Shown piece by piece: positions 1-4,388 of a DNA stretch of 5,723 nucleotides. The position numbers and the translations under genes were made by a program. Each line of letters begins with the position of its first letter. Positions within the stretch are counted from its first letter, which is position 1. A model generated the notes under the pieces. It was not told where the DNA came from and made no database searches. It saw only the letters and a program-made list of their open reading frames with translations. Source of the DNA: Lamprocystis purpurea (GTDB lineage: Bacteria; Pseudomonadota; Gammaproteobacteria; Chromatiales; Chromatiaceae); contig DYRB01000216.1 in assembly GCA_020718945.1 (NCBI GenBank), positions 1 through 5,723 on the forward strand. The letters run 5' to 3'.

Positions 1-863
1 ACTGCGTCTTCAAGGCCCTGCTCGGCTCGGAGGCCAACCGGCGCCTGCTGGTGCACTTTCTCAACGCCGTCCTGGGGGCTGACCTGCCGGCCCCGGTGGT
101 CGAGGTGGTGCTGCTCAACCCCTACAACGAGCGGGAGTTCCTCGGCGACAAGCTGAGCGTGGTCGATGTGAAGGCCCGCGACGAGGCCGGGCGGATCTAT
201 CAGGTGGAGATCCAGCTCCTGGTCCTGCCCGACCTGCCGGCGCGTATCCTCTACGGGTGGGCGGACCTCTACAGCGCCCAACTCGCCAGCGGTCAGGACT
301 ACGGCGACCTCAAGCCGACCTATGCCATCTGGCTCTTGGGCGAGGCCCTGCTCCCGGACCGCCCGGGTTACGCCCACCGCTTCCGGTTCCGCGACGAAGC
401 CGGGCGGGGACTGGTCGAGCACGGCGAAATCTGCCTTCTGGAACTGGCCAAATTTGGCACCGGCGAAGTGCACACCGAAGAGCAGCGGTGGCTGAAGTTT
501 TTCAACGAGGGTGAGCGGCTCGACGAGGGCCGGCTGCCCGACTGGATGCAGACCGAGGAGATGCGACAGGCCATGGGTACCTTGAAAGAGTTCTCGGAGA
601 AGGAGCGGTCCTACCACGCCTACCAGGCGCGCCAGAACTACCTGCGCCAGCAGCGCAGCATCGAGCGGCGCATCCAGGACCTGACGGCGGAGGCGGCCCA
701 GGCGCGGGCGGAGAAAGAGTGCGAGCGGGAGGAGAAGGAGCGCGAGCGGGCGGAGAAGGAGCGCGAACGGGCGGAAAAGGAACAGGCCCTGGCGGAGAAG
801 GAGCGGGCCCTGGCGGAGATCGAGCGCCTCAAGCGCCTGATGAAGGGTGACCCCAGCGCCTAG
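1..863 (+). CDS. Rpn-family PD-(D/E)XK nuclease / transposase-like protein, 5'-truncated by window
   Basis: The reading frame is open from base 3 to the TAG at 861-863, so the true start lies left of the window; the GTG at 51 is internal. The first visible residues (VFKALLGSEANRRLLVHFLN) match the N-terminal pattern of the TIGR01784/Rpn family, usually 'DxxFKxLFG...N..LL..FLN', so only about 15-25 residues are probably missing. Counting from the codon at 51, the nuclease core is visible as NPYNERE, then D39 in LSVVDVKA and E53-x-Q55 in YQVEIQ, the PD-(D/E)XK-type acid and ExQ/ExK pair. Known family members are DNA endonucleases linked to RecA-independent recombination, often mislabelled transposases. 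After about residue 180 the protein becomes a highly charged Glu/Lys/Arg coiled coil made of seven-residue units. No mobile-element ends are visible. Family assignment is confident; activity in this protein is inferred. Confidence 0.88.
   Translation, partial: CVFKALLGSEANRRLLVHFLNAVLGADLPAPVVEVVLLNPYNEREFLGDKLSVVDVKARDEAGRIYQVEIQLLVLPDLPARILYGWADLYSAQLASGQDYGDLKPTYAIWLLGEALLPDRPGYAHRFRFRDEAGRGLVEHGEICLLELAKFGTGEVHTEEQRWLKFFNEGERLDEGRLPDWMQTEEMRQAMGTLKEFSEKERSYHAYQARQNYLRQQRSIERRIQDLTAEAAQARAEKECEREEKERERAEKERERAEKEQALAEKERALAEIERLKRLMKGDPSA
708..833 (+). repeat. Six 21-bp in-frame tandem repeats coding a heptad coiled coil
   Basis: Six consecutive 21-bp units begin at 708, 729, 750, 771, 792 and 813. 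They encode AEKECER, EEKERER, AEKERER, AEKEQAL, AEKERAL and AEIERLK. Units 2 and 3 are nearly identical in DNA and later units diverge, as expected from unit duplication followed by drift. One unit equals exactly two helical turns of a coiled coil, so gain or loss of units would lengthen or shorten the tail without a frameshift. Confidence 0.85.
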
Positions 864-1035
864 TCCCGTGCTCCGCTAGCGGACGATCCGCGGCGGCGTT
901 GGGCCCTGACAACCCGCTCCCCCTACTCACCCCTGGCCCACTATCACCTCGGCCAACCTGTGTAGGCCCTCCCCGGAACGGACGGTCCGGGAGTCCCCGT
1001 GCTGGACCCTACCAACGAGGGGGATTTCGGCAGCC
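864..1035. other. Intergenic stretch with a 12-bp palindrome, no gene seen
   Basis: No coding frame here looks real. The clear structure is the perfect palindrome TCCGCTAGCGGA at 872-883, starting 9 bp after the stop of the Rpn gene. It could fold as a very small hairpin or be a protein-binding site. A weaker inverted repeat (CCCGGA at 972-977 with TCCGGG at 986-991, 8-nt loop) lies further on. Neither is followed by a T-run, so a standard intrinsic terminator is not supported. Confidence 0.4.
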
Positions 1036-1110
1036 ATGGACGACTATGTCTCCAAGCCCTTCAAGCCCCACGAGCTGACCGGGGCGGTGGAGCGTTGGTT
1101 GGGTCGCTAG
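1036..1110 (+). pseudogene. Relic of the C-terminal end of a response-regulator receiver domain
   Basis: The frame from ATG 1036 to TAG 1108-1110 reads MDDYVSKPFKPHELTGAVER followed by WLGR. This matches the end of CheY-like receiver domains: 'GMDDYLSKPxxxxxLxxALxRWL' contains the conserved Lys-Pro of beta-5/alpha-5 and the final helix, as in hybrid histidine kinases. The rest of the domain (phospho-acceptor Asp, beta-1 to beta-4) is not encoded upstream: the same frame before 1036 reads GISAA and then unrelated sequence. It is therefore a decayed or deleted gene end, not a functional protein. The REP-like repeat starts directly at its stop codon. The family call rests on a short but distinctive motif. 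Confidence 0.7.
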
Positions 1111-1177
1111 GTGGGAGCGGCCGAACTGGCATTTCCAGCAGCAACGCTACAAGGTCGCGGCTAAAGCCGCTCCCACC
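1110..1177. repeat. REP-like palindromic repeat pair, left arm degenerate
   Basis: The left arm GTGGGAGCGGC (1111-1121) pairs with GCCGCTCCCAC (1166-1176), with one further G-C pair outside. The right unit at 1154-1176 contains its own hairpin, GCGGCT-AA-AGCCGC (1157-1170), and is identical over 23 bases to the unit at 3202-3224. The left unit keeps only its outer 11 bases; the part that should follow has been replaced. The form resembles gammaproteobacterial REP sequences, which are spread by RAYT transposases in other genomes; no RAYT gene is in this window. Confidence 0.8.
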
Positions 1178-1191
1178 CCACCCGAGCCCCC

Positions 1192-2985
1192 ATGCGCCCT
1201 GCCCAAACCGCTCCCCCCGACCGCCCCGTCACCCGCAACCTGGGCCCGCTGCTGCGCCTGCTCGGCTTAGTGCGGCCCTATCTGGGCCGGGTGCTGCTGG
1301 CGGCCCTGGCCCTGCTGGTGGCCGCCGGGTCTGTACTCGCCTTCGGCCAGGTGATCCGCGAAGTGGTGGACTCGGGGCTGACCACCGGCTCCGAGGCGGC
1401 CCTGGCCCGCGCCCTGGCCCTGTTCCTGGGGGTCGTCCTGGCCATGGGCCTGGCCATACTGGTGCGCTCCTACCTGCTCGCCTGGATCGGCGAACGGGTG
1501 GTGGCGGACCTGCGCCGGGCGGTGTTCGACCGGGTCCTGGGGCTGGATGTGGGCTTCTTCGAGACCGCCCGCACCGGGGAGGTCATATCGCGGCTGACCT
1601 CCGACACCGCCCTGCTCCAGGTGGTGGTCGGCTCGACCCTGGCCCAGGCCCTGCGCACCCTGCTGCTGGCCCTGGGCGGCATCGTTATGCTGGCCCTGAC
1701 CAGCCCGCGCCTGACCGGCCTGGTCCTGCTCGGCACCCCTCTGGTGATCCTGCCCCTGTGGCTGCTCGGCCACCGGGTGCGGCGCCTGTCCCGGGCCAGC
1801 CAGGACCGCATCGCCGATGTGGGGGCCTATGTGGACGAGGTGCTGCACGCCATCCGCACCGTGCAGGCCTTCTGCCACGAGGCGGTGGACCGGGCCCGCT
1901 ACGGGGAGCGGGTGGAGACCGCCTTCACCACCGCACTGGAGCGCGCCCGCCTGGGGGCCCTGCTCAGCGGCGTGGCGGTGACCATCACCTTCGGGGCCAT
2001 AGGGGTGGTGCTGTGGCTGGGGGGCCGCGAGGTCCTGGCCGGGCGCCTGAGCGGCGGTGAACTGTCCGCCTTCCTGTTCTATGCGGTCCTGGTGGCCAGC
2101 TCCGTGGGCAACCTGAGCGAGTTGGCCGGCGACCTGCTGCGCGGGGCCGGGGCCAGCGAGCGGCTCATGGAGTTGCTGGCCACCCAGGCGCAGATCCGCG
2201 CCCCAGCGCAGCCCCTGCCCCTGCCCGAGCCGCCCCGCGGCCGGATCGAGTTCGCCGGCATCCGCTTCGCCTATCCGGCCCACCCGGGGGTGGCGGTCCT
2301 GCACGACCTCAACCTGGACATTGCCCCCGGGGAGCGGGTCGCCCTGGTGGGCCCGTCCGGGGCGGGCAAGACCACCCTGTTCCAGCTCCTGCTGCGCTTC
2401 TACGACCCCCAGCAGGGGTGCATCCGCTTCGATGGGGTGGCACTGCCCGACCTGGACCCGGCGGCACTGCGCGCGCGCATCGCCATGGTCCCCCAGGACC
2501 CGGTGATCTTCGCCGCCGACGCCTGGGAGAACATCCGCTATGGCCTCGCTGGGGTGACGGACGAGCAGGTGCGCGCCGCCGCCGATGCCGCCCATGCCAG
2601 CGAATTCCTCGACCGGCTCCCGGATGGCTTCGGCACCTTCCTCGGCGAGCGCGGGGTGCGCCTGTCCGGCGGCCAGCGCCAGCGCATCGCCATAGCCCGG
2701 GCCCTGCTGCGCGACCCGACCCTGCTGCTGCTCGACGAGGCCACCAGCGCCCTGGACGCGGAGAGCGAGCGCCTGGTCCAACTCGCCCTGGCGGGGCTCA
2801 TGGAGGGGCGCACCAGCATGGTCATAGCCCACCGCCTGGCCACGGTACGCCGGGTGGACCGCATCCTGGTCCTGGACCAGGGGCGGGTGGTGGCCAGCGG
2901 CGACCACGCCCAGCTCATGGCCCAGGATGGGCTCTATGCCCGCCTGGCCAGGCTCCAGTTCCGCGGCGAAGGTGATCTGGTCTAG
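1192..2985 (+). CDS. ABC exporter half-transporter (fused permease and ATPase, MsbA-related)
   Basis: This 597-residue protein has a six-helix type I exporter membrane domain followed by a nucleotide-binding domain. Hydrophobic segments lie at about 33-55, 72-93, 150-170, 174-193, 257-279 and 288-308. The ATPase has Walker A GPSGAGKTT (387-395), Q-loop Gln435 in VPQDPVIF, signature LSGGQ (491-495), Walker B LLLLDE (511-516, catalytic Glu516), D-loop SALD and switch His547, so all catalytic elements are intact. Such proteins work as dimers in the inner membrane and export lipids or drugs. The wording GERVVADLRRAVF, RTGEVISRLTSDT and RRLSRASQDRIADVGAY fits the MsbA-related TIGR02204 type rather than MsbA itself. 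Substrate unknown. ATG 1192 is forced as start: an in-frame TAA at 1162-1164 lies inside the upstream REP and no other start codon follows it. No Shine-Dalgarno sequence is visible. The gene appears monocistronic. Confidence 0.95.
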   Translation: MRPAQTAPPDRPVTRNLGPLLRLLGLVRPYLGRVLLAALALLVAAGSVLAFGQVIREVVDSGLTTGSEAALARALALFLGVVLAMGLAILVRSYLLAWIGERVVADLRRAVFDRVLGLDVGFFETARTGEVISRLTSDTALLQVVVGSTLAQALRTLLLALGGIVMLALTSPRLTGLVLLGTPLVILPLWLLGHRVRRLSRASQDRIADVGAYVDEVLHAIRTVQAFCHEAVDRARYGERVETAFTTALERARLGALLSGVAVTITFGAIGVVLWLGGREVLAGRLSGGELSAFLFYAVLVASSVGNLSELAGDLLRGAGASERLMELLATQAQIRAPAQPLPLPEPPRGRIEFAGIRFAYPAHPGVAVLHDLNLDIAPGERVALVGPSGAGKTTLFQLLLRFYDPQQGCIRFDGVALPDLDPAALRARIAMVPQDPVIFAADAWENIRYGLAGVTDEQVRAAADAAHASEFLDRLPDGFGTFLGERGVRLSGGQRQRIAIARALLRDPTLLLLDEATSALDAESERLVQLALAGLMEGRTSMVIAHRLATVRRVDRILVLDQGRVVASGDHAQLMAQDGLYARLARLQFRGEGDLV

Positions 2986-3032
2986 GGGTGATCGATCTGG
3001 TCGCAAAGTTCCAGAGACTGGACAGGAATTCG

Positions 3033-3057
3033 GTTGGGCTGAGGAACGAAGCCCAAC
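3033..3057. repeat. Hairpin with GTTGGGCT / AGCCCAAC arms
   Basis: GTTGGGCT (3033-3040) and AGCCCAAC (3050-3057) form a perfect 8-bp stem with a 9-nt loop. From memory, this motif type (GTTGGGCT...GAACGAAGCCCAAC) recurs in intergenic DNA of several proteobacteria; I could not check this here. It lies within the longer 2994-3131 inverted repeat. Confidence 0.6.
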
Positions 3058-3100
3058 GCAGCCAGCGACGCACCACGCTGACTGGAGCTTCCAAGACTTG

Positions 3101-3126
3101 GGTCGCGAAGCTGGAGCTTCGCGACC
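3101..3126. repeat. Perfect 12-bp hairpin with 2-base spacer
   Basis: GGTCGCGAAGCT (3101-3112) and AGCTTCGCGACC (3115-3126) are perfect reverse complements separated by GG. The right half is also part of the outer arm of the 2994-3131 inverted repeat, so this sequence can pair either locally or with the left end. No T-run follows on either strand, so it is not a typical terminator. Confidence 0.75.
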
Positions 3127-3157
3127 AGATCACAGGGGCGCTCGGTGCCGGGGCCTC

Positions 3158-3224
3158 GTGGGAGCGGCTTTAGCCGCGACGCGAGCGCTCGGCGGGTACC
3201 AGTCGCGGCTAAAGCCGCTCCCAC
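3158..3224. repeat. REP-like inverted pair with perfect 23-bp arms (BIME-like)
   Basis: The arm at 3158-3180 begins GTGGGAGCGGCTTTAGCCGC and is the exact reverse complement of 3202-3224. The 21-bp spacer (3181-3201) carries its own 10-bp palindrome CGAGCGCTCG (3182-3191). The right arm is identical to the REP unit at 1154-1176, upstream of the exporter gene. Two head-to-head REP units joined by a short spacer is the layout called BIME in enterobacteria. Likely roles in other genomes include transcript 3'-end stabilisation and binding of gyrase or IHF; none is shown here. Confidence 0.88.
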
Positions 3225-3292
3225 CAGCTCGTAGATTGGCCATTGCCAGCACCATGGGTCTGGCAGGGCTGGCCGAGACGTAGCGGCTGATC

Positions 3293-3322
3293 GCGCGGGT
3301 CTGTCGGGGGCCTGACCCGCGC
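3293..3322 (-). terminator. GC-rich hairpin after the coiled-coil gene, possible terminator
   Basis: GCGCGGGTC (3293-3301) and GACCCGCGC (3314-3322) form a perfect 9-bp stem with a 12-nt loop. It lies 17 bp past the stop codon of the minus-strand gene, where a terminator would be expected. No T-run follows on the minus strand, so it may only slow polymerase or protect the mRNA 3' end. Confidence 0.35.
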
Positions 3323-3339
3323 AGCGGCCCGCGGCACCC

Positions 3340-4167
3340 TCACCAGGGGCGATACCCACCCCGGTAGACGGTGTTCATCATGGTCGCCGGGTGTTGGGGG
3401 CGCCCCTGGACCTGGCTGGGGACCTGGTTCTGGACCTGACTGGGGCCTTGGCTGGGGACCGGGACCTGGGGAGCCGCCTGAGCCGCGGCCGCGCTCGGAC
3501 CGGCCTCGCGCGCCGCCTTGTGCGCCGCCAGGGTGGTCATGCCCTGGCCCAGGGCGCCCAGGTCCGCCCGCACCCCCGCCACCTCCGAGTTCAGGGTCGC
3601 CAGGACCCCGCCCAACTGCTTCAGATCGGCCTTCAGGGCCTCGACCGGCGCCAGCCCCTCCTGGGTCTGGGGGACCGGCTGTCCGACCCGGGCGGCCACC
3701 CGGTCCAGGGTGACCGCGAAGTCCTGGACCCTGGGCCAGGCGTGCACCCCCAGGGCCGTTGCCACCGAAAGGCCGAGCAGAAACAGCAGGCCCCCCAGGC
3801 GCCCCGAGGCCCGCCGGGACCGCTCAAGGGCCTCCAGGCGCTGGGTCTGCCGGGCGATGTGCCCCTGCTGCTGCTCCAACTCCCGCAACTGGGCCTGCAA
3901 TTGGCCCCGCAGGCGCTGGGCGTCGGTGAACCAACGCCGCTCCAGGTCGGCGCCGGACTCCAGGACCTGGGCCACACGCTCGGAGACCGACGTCAGGAGG
4001 GGCCCCGCCACCGCGTCAGGATCTGCGGCCGGCAGAGGGGTCGGCCCCGGGGCGGGGGCACCGACCGGCTCGGTCGCCGCCGTCCCGCACAGGAAGTCCA
4101 GGGAGGTCGTGGTGGGGACGCGGGCGCCGAGGGTGATGCCCCGGCGGATACTGGGAGACTTGGCCAT
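3340..4167 (-). CDS. Unrecognised single-pass membrane protein with two coiled coils
   Basis: I do not recognise a family. ATG 4165-4167 is preferred: AGGAG (4175-4179) sits 7 nt upstream, and a promoter-like pair lies further out. The frame stays open upstream to a TTG at 4240-4242, but that codon falls in the predicted -35 box. The 275-residue product starts MAKSPSIRRGITLGARVPTT, then has a Pro/Ala-rich linker (about 35-50), a Gln/Arg/Leu-rich coiled coil (about 75-118), a hydrophobic span LGGLLFLLGLSVATALGVHA (about 124-143), a second amphipathic helix with a LKADLKQLGGVLATLNSEV-like pattern (about 175-215), an Ala and Gln/Pro/Val-rich low-complexity segment (about 225-260) and a distinctive end, MMNTVYRGGYRPW. 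RSRRASGR before the membrane span suggests, by the positive-inside rule, N-terminus in the cytoplasm and C-terminus in the periplasm. A structural or scaffold role is possible. It is divergent from trpB2. Confidence 0.75.
   Translation of the reverse strand: MAKSPSIRRGITLGARVPTTTSLDFLCGTAATEPVGAPAPGPTPLPAADPDAVAGPLLTSVSERVAQVLESGADLERRWFTDAQRLRGQLQAQLRELEQQQGHIARQTQRLEALERSRRASGRLGGLLFLLGLSVATALGVHAWPRVQDFAVTLDRVAARVGQPVPQTQEGLAPVEALKADLKQLGGVLATLNSEVAGVRADLGALGQGMTTLAAHKAAREAGPSAAAAQAAPQVPVPSQGPSQVQNQVPSQVQGRPQHPATMMNTVYRGGYRPW
3400..3470 (-). repeat. Low-complexity Gln/Pro/Val coding repeat
   Basis: The plus strand shows repeated GGACCTG / CTGGGGACC words. Read on the minus strand they encode a run of variants of PSQVQ and NQVPSQVQ near the protein's C-terminus. 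It is an imperfect short-period repeat, likely a flexible spacer in the periplasmic part. Confidence 0.6.
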
Positions 4168-4192
4168 GGTACTGCTCCTGGCTGGGACCGGT

Positions 4193-4207
4193 CTGGCGAT
4201 GCGCCAG
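4193..4207 (-). other. Short perfect hairpin at the predicted transcript start of the minus-strand gene
   Basis: CTGGCG (4193-4198) and CGCCAG (4202-4207) pair perfectly around a 3-nt loop. Given the -10 box at 4214-4219, transcription would start near 4207, so this hairpin would cap the mRNA 5' end. That could stabilise the message; it could also be chance in GC-rich DNA. Confidence 0.35.
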
Positions 4208-4213
4208 GGCGGA

Positions 4214-4242
4214 ATGATCCCAAGCCAAGCCCACAGTATCAA
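4214..4242 (-). promoter_or_regulatory. Sigma-70-like promoter for the coiled-coil gene
   Basis: On the minus strand, TTGATA (4237-4242, 5 of 6 to TTGACA) is followed after exactly 17 bp by GATCAT (4214-4219, 4 of 6 to TATAAT). The implied start near 4207 gives a leader of about 40 nt containing the AGGAG ribosome site at 4175-4179. Position and spacing are good; the -10 match is moderate. Confidence 0.45.
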
Positions 4243-4287
4243 CCGGGAAAAAGGCCCAACCTACACGGGTCCCAAGCCCGTCAAAAC

Positions 4288-4316
4288 TCCACAGGGCCCG
4301 GCGGGTGGAGTAAAGT
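4288..4316 (+). promoter_or_regulatory. Weak candidate promoter for trpB2
   Basis: TCCACA (4288-4293) and TAAAGT (4311-4316) each match the sigma-70 boxes at 4 of 6 positions with a 17-bp spacer. TAAAGT is one of the few AT-rich words in this gap. The leader to ATG 4389 would be about 65 nt; I see no leader peptide rich in Trp codons and no obvious attenuator. Confidence 0.22.
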
Positions 4317-4388
4317 CTCGCCTTGCCGCCCGCAGCCACAGCGCACCGGGCCCGGCATCCCAGCCCACTTCCGAGGTTCAGAGGCGAC

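Larger units (their letters stand above)
2994..3131. repeat. Long inverted repeat enclosing smaller palindromes
   Basis: The 21 bases at 2994-3014 are the reverse complement of 3111-3131 with two mismatches, giving a 138-bp element with matching ends. Inside are two further hairpins (3033-3057 and 3101-3126) and an imperfect direct repeat: CTGGAGCTTC occurs at 3082-3091 and 3111-3120. Nine bases of the terminal arm, GATCTGGTC, also occur at 2974-2982 as the last codons of the exporter gene. It has no coding capacity, so it is a small non-autonomous palindromic element or a mosaic of several. Confidence 0.65.
2986..3339. other. Gene-free, repeat-packed region between exporter and coiled-coil gene
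   Basis: No open frame here has protein-like character; apparent frames are translations of palindromic repeats. The region holds, in order, a nested inverted-repeat block (2994-3131), a perfect REP pair (3158-3224) and a GC hairpin (3293-3322). The stretch 3225-3292 shows only a weak inverted repeat, TGCCAG at 3244-3249 with CTGGCA at 3260-3265. The two flanking genes converge on this region, so these hairpins could also limit read-through. Confidence 0.7.

Noticed and set aside
1110..1177. Intrinsic terminator between the receiver relic and the exporter
   Set aside because: The hairpin is strong but no T-run follows on either strand, and identical units elsewhere show it is a dispersed repeat.
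999..2060. Plus-strand open frame of 353 codons overlapping the exporter start
   Set aside because: It crosses the receiver relic in the wrong frame, then the REP, then the exporter in the wrong frame, giving a Pro/Gly/Arg-rich product.
1267..3006. Long minus-strand open frame of 579 codons opposite the exporter
   Set aside because: It is rich in Gly, Gln, His and Ala with no domain motifs, and lies antisense to a gene with every ABC motif. High GC makes such shadows common.
1154..3224. Exporter as cargo of a composite transposon
   Set aside because: The flanking repeats are short REP units, not insertion sequences. There is no transposase and no matching target-site duplication at the outer ends.
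2994..3224. CRISPR array
   Set aside because: Repeats are inverted and nested, with no regular spacing and no unique spacers of constant length.
2927..3359. Small open frames on both strands after the exporter
   Set aside because: They are translations of REP and palindrome sequence (VGAALAAT..., SRLKPLP), a familiar false-gene pattern.
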